Translations under genes and position numbers: made by a program
Notes under the pieces: model-generated
What the model was told of the DNA's origin: nothing
Database searches by the model: none
The model's input: the letters and a program-made list of their open reading frames with translations, nothing else
Part shown: positions 1 through 8,406 of the stretch, in pieces
Numbering within the stretch: the first letter of the stretch is position 1
Layout: each line of letters opens with the position of its first letter
Assembly (NCBI RefSeq): GCF_003967515.1
Contig: NZ_BIFQ01000001.1
Span: 5,394,001-5,458,000, forward strand
Direction: 5' to 3'
From: Dictyobacter aurantiacus
GTDB taxonomy: Bacteria > Chloroflexota > Ktedonobacteria > Ktedonobacterales > Ktedonobacteraceae
DNA length: 64,000 bases

Positions 1-405
1 GGGCAGGATGCGCTCCTTATAAGACCGGGGCGATCCGTGATAGCAAACGAGCGTTTTTTCGTTGGGCAGGGGATACTCGATGCCGGGCTGAAACGAGCGC
101 AGGTAGTCACGATCAGCGGCTGAGAGCTGCTGCGCGCACCACAGATCTATCTCCTGCCAGCGCTGCCGGCGTGTATCGGGCTGCTCCCTGGGCTCGGGCT
201 GCAAGAGCCAGGCATCCATATTTCCCATCACCACAGGACAGCCAAGCGCCCGCAGCCGGTTGATCACCTCGCGGGGTTGCGGTCCCGTCGAGGCGACATC
301 GCCAAGGCAGATCATCTGGTTGATATTGCGGGTTGAGAGCGCCGTCAACACGGCCTCCAGAGCCACATCGTTCCCATGAATATCAGAGATGAGCGCAATG
401 CGCAT
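1..405 (-). CDS. Metallophosphoesterase (calcineurin-like), partial at window edge
   Basis: Reading from the ATG at 405 the protein opens MRIALISDIHGNDVALEAV, and the frame stays open to base 1, so only the first 135 residues are seen. The DxHG block (ISDIHGN), the GDVAS block, the GNMDAW block and the YHGSPRS block follow the order of metal ligands in small YfcE/MJ0936-type phosphoesterases. The usual GNHD histidine is replaced by Met (GNMD). These are cytoplasmic two-metal phosphodiesterases or phosphatases; the substrate cannot be told. It lies 88 bp downstream of the thioesterase on the same strand. The C-terminus is outside the window. Confidence 0.85.
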   Translation of the reverse strand, partial: MRIALISDIHGNDVALEAVLTALSTRNINQMICLGDVASTGPQPREVINRLRALGCPVVMGNMDAWLLQPEPREQPDTRRQRWQEIDLWCAQQLSAADRDYLRSFQPGIEYPLPNEKTLVCYHGSPRSYKERILP

Positions 406-493
406 AGATCGTTCCCCTCCATATATTCTGTTGTGGCACGTCGCTGCGACCGGCTAGCCAGCGCGTGGCGCCAGATAATAGCGCAGTGTCGGG

Positions 494-1030
494 TTATGCT
501 TGCTCGCCGCCAGTAGCGGTCGCGCTGGAGAGCCCTTCGAACTGCTCGAAGGCCGCGCGCAGCGAGTCCGGAAGGGGATGTGGCCGGCCGGTATGATAGT
601 TGCACCACACCAGCACCGAGCGGCCGGTGGCGAACACACGGCTATGATCAGTGCTATCGCGAATCTCATGCTCCATAACAAAGCTTGTGCGACCAATCTT
701 CACCACCTTTACTCCCACCTCCGCCTGATCCGAGCGCACCAGGGGCAACAGATACGTACAGGTATTCTCTTTGACCAGCATGCCATAGTGGTAGCCGCGC
801 GGACCCGTCTTGATGCGCGGATTATGCTCGCCGTCCGCCGCCTCATCCTCCTCATCGGCCTGCACCGGCGTCTCATCGGCGTGCCGCCACGGCCGCAGCT
901 GATCAAAATAGAAGCTGCGCGCCTCCTCCAGATAGACAAAATAGACGGTATTATTCACATGAGCCAGGGGATCTAAATCACGAAACCGGATCTGCACCGG
1001 GTACCAGCAATGATAGGTCTCAGAGGACAT
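494..1030 (-). CDS. Acyl-CoA thioesterase, 4HBT hotdog family (YbgC/FadM-like)
   Basis: A 178-residue hotdog-fold protein. The N-terminal FRDLDPLAHVNNTVYFVYLE block carries the catalytic Asp, with the HVNN motif of the 4-hydroxybenzoyl-CoA thioesterase group. Residues 60-75 are an acidic low-complexity insert (DEEDEAADGEHN) that lengthens the protein compared with the usual ~140 residues. Such enzymes hydrolyse acyl-CoA thioesters in the cytoplasm; chain-length preference cannot be read here. AAGGAAGG lies about 6 bp before the ATG at 1030, supporting this start. Confidence 0.85.
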   Translation of the reverse strand: MSSETYHCWYPVQIRFRDLDPLAHVNNTVYFVYLEEARSFYFDQLRPWRHADETPVQADEEDEAADGEHNPRIKTGPRGYHYGMLVKENTCTYLLPLVRSDQAEVGVKVVKIGRTSFVMEHEIRDSTDHSRVFATGRSVLVWCNYHTGRPHPLPDSLRAAFEQFEGLSSATATGGEQA

Positions 1031-1167
1031 GGTCTACCTTCCTTTATCCAACGTCGTCCCCATTTTCTCTAGCCAGGGAACAACTTTCTCCGGCCAGGGA
1101 ACAACGAAATTGTTCTGGCTAAGCCTATCATATTCTATCTATTCCCGTCGATAGCCATTTTGCGGAA

Positions 1168-1403
1168 AGAATGTGTTTGACTTCCGTCATGTTGAGGCAC
1201 TTGCGCGCCCCCGCACGCGCGTCCGCTACGCGGCCGCACTTTTTGGTATATTGGTGCAGCGGGGACGCTTTCGCGCCCCCGCTGCACCAATATACCATGG
1301 ACTTGTGAGCACCTGCGCGGCTCAGCAGTCTATTGTGTGGTGGTGCAGCAGGCGCGTGCGGGGGCTATCATGGGCTACCATGCGACGAGAATCAGACCCA
1401 TTC
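1168..1403 (-). repeat. MITE-like element, degenerate copy A
   Basis: Member of the ~206 bp family also seen at 23.3-24.2, 45.4-45.8, 52.7 and 56.5 kb, here in reverse orientation. It starts with AGAATGTGTTTGA (terminal repeat), has the CGCCCCCGCACGCGCGTCC block and a central hairpin around 1248-1300 (TTGGTGCAGCGGGG and its complement), and ends in a decayed terminal repeat near 1403. The apparent reading frame through it is a by-product of the repeat. The rest of the 1031-1539 intergenic stretch shows no gene. Confidence 0.7.
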
Positions 1404-1539
1404 AAAGAAACCTGAACCAAAAAATGGAGCCCGCGCGAAATTGGTGGAACTCAGGTCCTGAAATGTCCTGAATTGCTGCTAAGCTGGTCCTATTGATAGA
1501 TAGAGTAGGATCTTAATGATCAGAAAGAAGGAAGATATT

Positions 1540-1938
1540 ATGGGTACACAGATCAAGGCGGAGTTTCAGGTTATTTCGTGGCAGGAGACGCCGTATGACG
1601 AGCCGGAGCAGGGGGCGAAGCTCCTGCGCGTCGCTGTGAAGAAGAGCTTTCGCGGCCCGATTGAGGCGGAGAGCAGCGCCGAGTTGCTGATGTGCCAGGG
1701 CGAGGGCAACTCGGCTGGCTATGTGGCGAGTGAGCGCGTGAGCGGCAGCATCGAGGGGCGCACAGGGACCTTCGTGATCCAGCACGGCGGCGCTATGGTT
1801 AAGGGTCAGCCCGATTTCTCCTTTGGCTACGTCGTGCCCGGCTCGGGCACCGGCGCCCTGCAGGGTCTGCGCGGCAGCTGCGCCTTCCAGCACGACGACA
1901 GCGGAGCCGTGTTTACGCTCGACTACTTTTTCGAATGA
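1540..1938 (+). CDS. DUF3224 domain-containing protein
   Basis: A 132-residue protein that fits the DUF3224 family (short beta-barrel proteins of unknown function) by overall pattern: an N-terminal GTQIKAEFQVISW strand, the SVSGSIEGRTGTFV-like region (here RVSGSIEGRTGTFVIQHGG), and the C-terminal GTGALQGLRG...FTLDYFF ending. An in-frame ATG at 1516 exists, but AAGAAGGAAG lies just before the ATG at 1540, so that start is preferred. It is convergent with the AhpD-like gene; a strong hairpin lies between them. Confidence 0.8.
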   Translation: MGTQIKAEFQVISWQETPYDEPEQGAKLLRVAVKKSFRGPIEAESSAELLMCQGEGNSAGYVASERVSGSIEGRTGTFVIQHGGAMVKGQPDFSFGYVVPGSGTGALQGLRGSCAFQHDDSGAVFTLDYFFE

Positions 1939-1968
1939 GTTCAGACCTGATATTCTCGGCGAAAATGA

Positions 1969-2005
1969 GCAGATGCGCTCTCTATGAGAATGAGAGAGCA
2001 TCTGC
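1969..2005. terminator. Hairpin between convergent genes
   Basis: GCAGATG + CTCTCT pairs with AGAGAG + CATCTGC around a 9-nt loop, with a 2-nt bulge. It sits 30 bp past the DUF3224 stop and 10 bp past the AhpD-like stop on the other strand, the usual place for a bidirectional terminator. There is no clean T-run, so function is inferred from position and pairing only. Confidence 0.5.
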
Positions 2006-2014
2006 CCATTGTAT

Positions 2015-2566
2015 TTACTGATCGCCCTGGCGTTTCCAGAGTCCTTGCGAGGGAATACGCAGAGCGCGATTAAACTTGCTCGACGCGTTTTCCCACGCGA
2101 TAATCTCGGTCAGCTCAACCAGTTCATCATCGTTATAGAACTCGCGCAGGCGCGCAAAGAATTCATCGCTGACCTCGCGGCCTGTGATGGTCATGCTATC
2201 GGCGTACTCCAGGGTGATGCGCTCAACCTCGCTATAGAGCGGGCTGGTGGCATAATCGGCCAGTGCCAGAATTTTCTCATCGGAGAGGCCCAGGTTACTG
2301 CCCACGGCAGCATTGATATCCTGTCAGAACTCGCAGCCATTAATGGAGGCCACGCGCCGATTGACCAGGGCTTGCAGCTTCTCATCGATCAGCCCCGATG
2401 TCCCCAGGCCTGTCCACATCGCGCGCACCCCGCGAAAGATCGAGGGTCGCCGCGCGTAGACCAGGTGATTGAGCAGAGGCGCGCCCCAGGCCTTTGCTTG
2501 AGCCTCCAGAACCTTTTGCGTGTAATTATCCACTTCCTCAGGATTAACACCATCTATACGTGCCAT
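2015..2566 (-). CDS. AhpD/carboxymuconolactone-decarboxylase-like protein with in-frame TGA, candidate selenoprotein (CxxU)
   Basis: The frame runs from the ATG at 2566 to the stop at 2015 (183 residues) and is broken only by one TGA at 2324-2326. Upstream residues read ARIDGVNPEEVDNYTQKV and end ASINGCEF; downstream the same frame continues QDINAAVGSNLGLSDEKI to the end. In AhpD/CMD proteins this point is the CxxC redox motif, so TGA replaces the second Cys, giving C-E-F-U. A hairpin right after the TGA fits a bacterial SECIS. The family includes alkylhydroperoxidase/disulfide-type redox enzymes. Both flanks are well conserved with no frameshift, arguing against a decayed gene, though a recent nonsense mutation or sequence error cannot be excluded. 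It lies 20 bp after the ADP-ribosylglycohydrolase, likely in one operon; AAGGAAAGG precedes the start. Confidence 0.75.
2291..2323 (-). promoter_or_regulatory. Candidate bacterial SECIS hairpin
   Basis: In the mRNA, the four bases directly after UGA (CAGG, 2320-2323) pair with CCUG (2291-2294). Inside, GCUGCC (2306-2311) pairs with GGCAGU (2297-2302), leaving a GUG apical loop (2303-2305). The UGA-to-loop distance is 18 nt and the first loop base is G. Bacterial SECIS elements are described as having a 16-37 nt distance with a G at the first or second loop position. Sec machinery genes are not in the window. Confidence 0.6.
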
Positions 2567-2586
2567 AACGAATATACCTTTCCTTA

Positions 2587-3507
2587 TCATATCTTTTCCA
2601 GGTACCAAACGGGCAGCGGCTCCCGCGCCGCCCGCCAGCTGGCCGGGATGGACTCCTGACCCGTGTAGGACGCGACGATGCCGCCGACCATGGCGCAGGT
2701 CGTGTCCACATCCCCAAGGGCGCTGGCTGTGAGCCAGATGGCCTCTTCGTAGTTGTTGAGCCGCTCGCCCGCGCACCATAGCACGAACGGCACCGTATCC
2801 TGGGACGAGATGTTGCTGCCATTGCCGAGCTGGCTGACCACGGCCTCCAGAGACGTGCGCTCGGAGAAGTCGCGGGCCCAGCGCACCTTGCGCCGCACCT
2901 CACTGCTGGGAATGTATGGCAGGATCAGCTCCAGAAATTCAGCGCGCGCGGGCAGCTGTCCCGACTGGCGCAGCTGCCAGGCATAGGCGGTCGCCACCGC
3001 CACCGCGATGGCCCCGGCGATCGCCTCGGGATGCGTGTGGGTGACGCTGGTGGCCAGCTCCGCCTGCTCGCACACGAGCGGTAGATCGTCGGCGAAGTAG
3101 GCGCCGAGCGGCGCGATGCGCATGGCCCCGCCGTTGCCGAACGAGCCCTGGCCCGCGAACTGCCGCGTGGCTGCCTCGCGCCACGGCGCACCTGCGCGGA
3201 TCGCGCGCAGCTGGTAGTGCATCGACGGACCATAGCCGCGCGATCCCTCGTAGTGTTCGGCGAAGCTCGCCGCCAGCTCATCCTGCCGAATCGAGCCATA
3301 GCGGCGCAGGATCGACACGATCGACAGCGCCATCTGCGTGTCATCCGTATAGGGCCACGGTGCTGCTAGCACTCGCCGCTCCTCCAGGCGCACCGGCACC
3401 TCATCGCGCTGCCTGAAAAACAGCTCTCCAAAGGCATCCCCGACCGCCAGCCCATCCAGCGCCTCATAAGTTCGGACCTCGCGTCCGATTATTCTCTCGT
3501 CCCTCAC
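2587..3507 (-). CDS. ADP-ribosylglycohydrolase family protein (DraG-like)
   Basis: A 306-residue protein with the family's metal-binding blocks: LDGLAVGDAFGE near the N-terminus, PYTDDTQMAL around residues 50-60, GSFGNGGAMRIAPLG around 120-135, and DVDTTCAMVGGIV near 265-277. These enzymes remove ADP-ribose from proteins or small molecules with Mg ions in the cytoplasm. The start is a GTG at 3507 with GAGGGGG upstream. Residues 6-14 (IIGREVRTY) are encoded by a REP1 palindrome at 3472-3488, so a mobile repeat has become part of the N-terminus. The stop lies 20 bp before the AhpD-like gene. Confidence 0.88.
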   Translation of the reverse strand: MRDERIIGREVRTYEALDGLAVGDAFGELFFRQRDEVPVRLEERRVLAAPWPYTDDTQMALSIVSILRRYGSIRQDELAASFAEHYEGSRGYGPSMHYQLRAIRAGAPWREAATRQFAGQGSFGNGGAMRIAPLGAYFADDLPLVCEQAELATSVTHTHPEAIAGAIAVAVATAYAWQLRQSGQLPARAEFLELILPYIPSSEVRRKVRWARDFSERTSLEAVVSQLGNGSNISSQDTVPFVLWCAGERLNNYEEAIWLTASALGDVDTTCAMVGGIVASYTGQESIPASWRAAREPLPVWYLEKI

Positions 3508-3646
3508 AAATGTACCCCCTCGAAAACAGCTCGCAGCCGGGGCGTGCCCGGCACCTATGATGATGATGATATCATATCCCAGAGGTCCGGTCTCGCTTGT
3601 AGGGGACGTGAGCGGCTGGGCACGGGTAATCGGACGCGAGGTCCGA
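3472..3646. repeat. REP1 inverted pair (3472-3488 and 3630-3646)
   Basis: Two copies of the 17-bp hairpin TCGGAC-GCGAG-GTCCGA face each other around the ~140 bp between the decarboxylase and the ADP-ribosylglycohydrolase. One copy lies inside the start of the latter gene and the other supplies the stop region of the former. A REP3 hairpin (GCCGGGGCGTGCCCGGC, 3536-3552) lies between them. Confidence 0.8.
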
Positions 3647-3648
3647 AC

Positions 3649-5115
3649 TTATGATTGCGATGGTTGCCCTTGTATGGTGTCCCAGAGGGCGTGGATGTCG
3701 TGTTCCATTGTGCGGATGTTGCCGATGGCGACACGGATCGTGTATCTGTCGTTCACCCTGGTGTGCGAGAGGAAGAAGCGCCCGCTGGCATTGATGCGGT
3801 TGATGATGCCTTCATTCAGCTTATCTAGTTGTTGTTCGTCATCGATGCCGTGGGGATGAGCGCGGAAGCAGACGAGGCTGAAGTGGACGGGGGCCATCAG
3901 CTCGAAACCGGGGGTGGCGGTGATCTGCCGGGCCAGCCATTGGGCCAGGCGACAATGCTCGCGAATGCGGGCCGCCAGTCCCTCCTGTCCGAAGTAGCGC
4001 ATGATCATCCACAGCTTGAGCGAGCGGAAGCGGCGTCCCAGCGATGTGCCGTAATCCATCAGGTTGGGGACCTCCTCGTCCTGGTTCTGCGCGCTACGCA
4101 GATACTCGGGGACCAGGCTAAAGGCGGCCTTGAGGATCTCGGGTTTGCGCGTATAGAGCACGCTACAATCCATGGGAGTGAAGAGCCACTTGTGGGGATT
4201 CACGACCAGGGAATCGGCCCGCTCACAGCCGTCAAGGACCCGGCGCATCTGTGGATCGACGGCGGCGGAGCCACCATAGGCCGCGTCGACGTGCAGCCAG
4301 AGGCCATACTTCTCGCAGATGTCGGCGATCTGTGCCACCGGATCGATGCTGCCGGTCGAGGTCGTGCCCACCGTTGCTACAACGGCGCAGGGCCGCCAAC
4401 CTTCCTCAAGATCTCGAAGAATAGCCTGCTCCAGTTGCGCCGCATCCATGCGCAACTCGTCATCGGTCGCAACCTTGCAGACCCCTTCCTGCCCGATGCC
4501 CAGCGTCATCGCCGCCTTATCGGTTGCCGAATGCGCCTCCTGCGACGCATATACCCTTAACCGGGGCACGTCAGCGCGTCCGGCCAATCCCTTCTGGCGG
4601 ATCTCCAGATCGCTCAGCGCCTCGCGGGCGGCGGCCAGCGCATAGAGCGTGCTGCTGGACGCGGTGTCGTTGATCACCCCGAATAGCGGCTCCGGTAGAC
4701 CGAGCGCCTGCCGTAGCCAATCCAGCGTCACCTGCTCCAGCTCGGTCGCGGCCGGCGAGGTACGCCACAGCATGGCGTTCACATTGAGTCCGCTGGCCAG
4801 CATCTCGCCCAGGATGCCGGGTCCGGAGCCCGTGTTGGCGAAATAGGCCAGGAAACCGGGCGCATTCCAGTGCGTAATGCCCGGCATCAACACCCGATCA
4901 ACATCGGCCATGATCGCCTCCATCGTCTCCGGCTCCTGCGGTGGCCGGGCCGGTAACGCCCCACGAATCTCACCCGGCTCCACCTGTGAAAGCACCGGGT
5001 ACTCCTTCCCATTGGCCAGGTAATCCGCGATCCAATCGACCATCTTATAGCCATAACGACGGAACGCCTCCGGGTCCATATCACCAAACATCGCCGATTG
5101 CTGCTGCTGATCCAT
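3649..5115 (-). CDS. Group II PLP-dependent amino-acid decarboxylase (aromatic-L-amino-acid decarboxylase type)
   Basis: A 488-residue protein close to the DDC/tyrosine decarboxylase family length. It opens MDPEAFRRYGYKMVDWIADY, has HWNAPGFLAYFANTGSGPGI, the cofactor region LHVDAAYGGSAA, and the PLP lysine motif NPHKWLFTPMDCSVLY near residues 305-320. The family decarboxylates aromatic amino acids (Tyr, Trp, DOPA) or related substrates in the cytoplasm; the substrate is not evident. GGAGG lies four bases before the ATG at 5115. The stop codon falls in a REP1 palindrome. No transporter or aminotransferase is linked to it. Confidence 0.9.
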   Translation of the reverse strand: MDQQQQSAMFGDMDPEAFRRYGYKMVDWIADYLANGKEYPVLSQVEPGEIRGALPARPPQEPETMEAIMADVDRVLMPGITHWNAPGFLAYFANTGSGPGILGEMLASGLNVNAMLWRTSPAATELEQVTLDWLRQALGLPEPLFGVINDTASSSTLYALAAAREALSDLEIRQKGLAGRADVPRLRVYASQEAHSATDKAAMTLGIGQEGVCKVATDDELRMDAAQLEQAILRDLEEGWRPCAVVATVGTTSTGSIDPVAQIADICEKYGLWLHVDAAYGGSAAVDPQMRRVLDGCERADSLVVNPHKWLFTPMDCSVLYTRKPEILKAAFSLVPEYLRSAQNQDEEVPNLMDYGTSLGRRFRSLKLWMIMRYFGQEGLAARIREHCRLAQWLARQITATPGFELMAPVHFSLVCFRAHPHGIDDEQQLDKLNEGIINRINASGRFFLSHTRVNDRYTIRVAIGNIRTMEHDIHALWDTIQGQPSQS

Positions 5116-5230
5116 AACACCTCCATTGTGCCTTTTGATATATATTATACATCCTTGCCTTTTTAAAATTCATGTGGTATAAGATTTGATAAATAAGAGG
5201 AGGTATAAGCGTCCCTTAAACACGAAAATG

Positions 5231-5469
5231 TCCTCGTAGGCGGCATAGGATTGCGGCCTATTTATCGCTGTTTATGCTTCGAAAAAGCAGCAATCCGGCC
5301 TTGTGCATGCCGCCCTGTTCTGTCTCTAAAAAGCGGTGACAACGATCATATGATAATGCACAAGCCAACATGCCGTACGCCAACAGAGCGGCATGCACAA
5401 GGCCGGATTGCTGCTTTTCATACATTCCAGGTTTATAATAAGGCCGCAATCCTATGCCGCCTACGAGGA
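5231..5469. repeat. Long imperfect inverted repeat (239 bp)
   Basis: Outer arms 5231-5258 and 5442-5469 are exact complements (28 bp). After an unpaired bulge on each side, inner arms 5283-5317 and 5384-5418 match with one mismatch (35 bp). The centre, about 66 bp, is unpaired. It fills the gap between the decarboxylase and the LysR gene and codes for nothing convincing. It may be a MITE-type element or a long RNA stem; no target duplication was identified. Confidence 0.75.
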
Positions 5470-5561
5470 TACATGATCGTATTCTGGCAAACGGTTTTTA
5501 TCCCTTCGTATTTTCTTCAAGATCATGAGGGTTCCGCCGCCAGGCAGCCCCATTCCCGGCG

Positions 5562-6476
5562 TTACGAAATTAATGTTTGTGGGACCTCGCTGTTTTGGAG
5601 CAGGAAGTTTTTGAAGGCGCGGGCCGTGGCCGACAGATTTTTGTCTTTGAGGTGCACGAGGCGCCATTGCAGGGTGATGGGGAAGCCTTCGGCGTCGAGG
5701 ATGACGAGGCGGTTCGTCTCCAGCTCGATGTCGATGGCGACGCGCGAGATGAGGGCGATGCCCAGGCCGGCGGCCACGCTCTGCTTGATGGCGCTGTTGT
5801 TCCCCATCTGCATGCTGACCAGCAGGGGGTAGCCGGCGTTCTGGAAAGCCTGCTCAAGGGCGTTGCGCGTGCCCGAGCCGATCTCGCGCAGCAGGAAGTG
5901 CTCGCGCGCCAGCTCGGAAAAGGGGATGCGCTTGCAGCCGGCCAGCCGGTGCGTGGGCGGCGCGATCAGCACCAGCTCGTTGGGGGCGAATGGCGCCACA
6001 AAGGCCGGAATCTCGGTTGGAATCTTGCCCATGATCACCATGTCCACCCGGTTCTGGCTCAGGTCATCCACGAGGTAGCCGCGATTGACCACCTCCAGCG
6101 TAATCTCGACGTTGGGATAGAGCTGGCGGAACTTGCCCAGCACGCGCGGCACCACGTACGTCCCCACGGTCGTGTCGGCTCCCACGCGCAGGTGGCCATA
6201 GTGAGGATTGCGCAGCGTATCCATGGTCTCGATCGTCTCATCGATCAAGGCAAAGATCTTCTCACTATAGCGGTAGAGCTCCTCTCCGGCGGGCGTCAGG
6301 TGGGTCTTGTGCCCGATCTTGTCGAAGAGCCGCACCCCCAGGGAATCTTCAAGCAGGCGTATCTGGGCCGAGACAGCTGGCTGGCTAAAATGTAGTTCGT
6401 CGGCGGCACGACTATAACTGCAATGTTTCGCCACCACCTGAAACGTCGCCAGACGGTGCAAGTTCAGTTGATGCAT
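5562..6476 (-). CDS. LysR-family transcriptional regulator
   Basis: A 304-residue LysR protein from the ATG at 6476, chosen because GGAGG lies eight bases before it; an upstream in-frame ATG adds 27 atypical residues. The winged helix-turn-helix is residues 1-60 (FQVVAKHCSYSRAADELHFS, QPAVSAQIRLLEDSLG). The effector domain follows, with GHLRVGADTTVGTYVVPRVL near 92. The sequence resembles the CbbR/CysB side of the family. It is divergent from isocitrate lyase across ~600 bp, so control of the glyoxylate shunt is a reasonable inference. LysR proteins usually bind T-N11-A sites in such regions; none was pinned down. Confidence 0.88.
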   Translation of the reverse strand: MHQLNLHRLATFQVVAKHCSYSRAADELHFSQPAVSAQIRLLEDSLGVRLFDKIGHKTHLTPAGEELYRYSEKIFALIDETIETMDTLRNPHYGHLRVGADTTVGTYVVPRVLGKFRQLYPNVEITLEVVNRGYLVDDLSQNRVDMVIMGKIPTEIPAFVAPFAPNELVLIAPPTHRLAGCKRIPFSELAREHFLLREIGSGTRNALEQAFQNAGYPLLVSMQMGNNSAIKQSVAAGLGIALISRVAIDIELETNRLVILDAEGFPITLQWRLVHLKDKNLSATARAFKNFLLQNSEVPQTLIS

Positions 6477-7080
6477 CGTCGCAACCTCCAGCATAAACTT
6501 GATAAGCATATTGTTATATAGCATATAAACGGTTTTCTCATCACTGTCAAGATCCATTGAGCTCTAATTCCCCCACCATGGACTCGTTTACGGGCCACTT
6601 TTTCTTCCTCATCATGCCGCTATGGCTGCTTGTAAACCTCCTTACATCGGCTTGCCACGGGCGCCCAGGTGCCATACGGCTGTGCTTATAGCAGCTTGAC
6701 ATAACGAAAAGGTTATCAAATTCCTCACGAATTTGAAAGCTTAAGTGTAGATTTCCGGTAAATCTTAATGGTATCCTTGCTTTAGGGAACAGTAAATAGC
6801 GGCTAAAGCCCTGGTGCTTTGCAAACTGCGTTTGATGGGTTATTCGCCCGCTACGCGGGCGATAGGGAGGGGGATGGGCGGGGACACCCCGCACCCCGGC
6901 AGGGAGGCCCCTGCACCCCGTAGGTTGAGGCCAATGGGAGAGGCCCCGAGCCCCCGTAGGTGCCGGGCTTGTCCCGGCTTGGGCTCGCCGCCCCTTGCAT
7001 CTCCGCTTTCCCATCAATCGAAAATTGCAGAATCTATGGGTCTGGCTTTGCTATTGGCGAGAAAGAATAAGGAGAACAAC
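6477..7080. other. Divergent control region lysR/aceA with GC-rich repeats
   Basis: No gene is supported here. The first half (6560-6810) is AT-richer and is the likely promoter region for both genes. From 6840 to 7010 it holds GC-rich palindromic repeats: CCCGCTACGCGGG, a CCCGGCAGGGAGGCCCCTG stretch related to the REP4 family, and a REP3 hairpin at 6961-6980. A ribosome site (AAGGAG) at about 7069 serves aceA. Confidence 0.5.
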
Positions 7081-8355
7081 ATGAACGGTCATCAGGTAGA
7101 CAATCTTTCGATGGAGTGGGAGAGCGATGAACGTTGGCAGGGTGTGAAGCGTCCGTATAGCGCGGAGGATGTGCTGCGGCTGCGCGGTTCACTTCACATC
7201 GAGTACACGCTGGCGCGCCGTGGCGCCGAGCGTCTATGGTCCTTATTGCAGTCCGAGCCGTACGTGGCGGCGCTGGGCGCGCTGACCGGCAACCAGGCGG
7301 TGCAGCAGGTCAAGGCGGGATTGAAGGCGATCTATCTCAGTGGCTGGCAGGTGGCGGCCGATGCCAACCAGGCGGGCCAGATGTATCCCGATCAGAGCCT
7401 GTATCCGGCCAATAGCGTGCCGATGGTGGTGCGCAAGATCAACCAGGCGCTGCAGCGGGCTGATCAGATCCAGCACAGCGAGGGTCACAGCGGCGAGATC
7501 GATTGGTTCGCGCCGATCGTGGCCGATGGCGAGGCCGGCTTTGGGGGTCCCTTGAATGTGTTTGAAATGACCAAGGCCATGATCGAGGCTGGCGCCGCTG
7601 GCGTGCACTTCGAGGACCAGCTGGCCTCCGAGAAGAAGTGCGGCCACATGGGTGGTAAGGTCCTGATCCCGACGCAGAGCGCCATCAAGCACCTGACCTC
7701 GGCGCGGCTGGCCGCCGATATCATGGGCGTTCCCACCATCTTGATTGCTCGTACCGATGCCAACGCGGCCAAACTGATCACGTCCGATGTCGATCCGGCC
7801 GATCAGCCATTTCTGACCGGGGAGCGCACGCCCGAGGGCTTCTATCGCATGCGCTCGGGACTTGAGACCGCCATTGCGCGCGGCCTGGCCTACGCGCCCT
7901 ACTGTGACCTGATCTGGTGCGAGACCTCCGAGCCCAATCTGCAGGAGGCGTGGCGCTTCGCCGACGCCATTCACGAACGTTTCCCGGGCAAGCTGCTGGC
8001 CTACAACTGCTCCCCTTCCTTCAACTGGCGTCAGAAGCTGGACGAGGCCACCATTCGCACCTTCCAGCAGCAGCTGGGCGAGATGGGCTACAAGTTCCAG
8101 TTTATTACGCTGGCTGGCTTCCACGCCCTCAACTACAGCATGTTCAAGCTGGCGCGCGAGTATTCCGAGCAGGGCATGACCGCTTATTCCGAGCTGCAGC
8201 AGGCCGAGTTCGGTCTGGAGAGCCTGGGCTATACCGCCACCCGGCACCAGCGCGAGGTCGGCACCGGCTACTTCGACGAGGTGACGCAGGTCATCGCCGC
8301 CGGCCAGTCCTCGACCACGGCCATGGCGGAATCCACCGAGGCCGCGCAATTCTAA
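7081..8355 (+). CDS. aceA: Isocitrate lyase
   Basis: A 424-residue isocitrate lyase from the ATG at 7081, preceded by AAGGAG. The catalytic motif KKCGHMGGKVLIP with the active-site Cys is present near residues 182-195. Other family blocks are IVADGEAGFGGPLNVFEM, GVHFEDQLASEKKCGH, ILIARTDANAAKLI and YNCSPSFNW. It splits isocitrate into glyoxylate and succinate, the first step of the glyoxylate bypass for growth on acetate or fatty acids. Malate synthase follows 51 bp later, so the bypass is encoded as a unit. A LysR regulator is divergent. Confidence 0.97.
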   Translation: MNGHQVDNLSMEWESDERWQGVKRPYSAEDVLRLRGSLHIEYTLARRGAERLWSLLQSEPYVAALGALTGNQAVQQVKAGLKAIYLSGWQVAADANQAGQMYPDQSLYPANSVPMVVRKINQALQRADQIQHSEGHSGEIDWFAPIVADGEAGFGGPLNVFEMTKAMIEAGAAGVHFEDQLASEKKCGHMGGKVLIPTQSAIKHLTSARLAADIMGVPTILIARTDANAAKLITSDVDPADQPFLTGERTPEGFYRMRSGLETAIARGLAYAPYCDLIWCETSEPNLQEAWRFADAIHERFPGKLLAYNCSPSFNWRQKLDEATIRTFQQQLGEMGYKFQFITLAGFHALNYSMFKLAREYSEQGMTAYSELQQAEFGLESLGYTATRHQREVGTGYFDEVTQVIAAGQSSTTAMAESTEAAQF

Positions 8356-8406
8356 CTACCTGACCACGCAGAGAGATTGATGAACTTCTGAAAGGATGCA
8401 CAGGCT

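Noticed and set aside
7243..8349. Long antisense frame (368 codons) opposite aceA; likewise opposite aceB (8356-9606)
   Set aside because: Mirror of strongly coding GC-rich genes; no family motif and biased composition.
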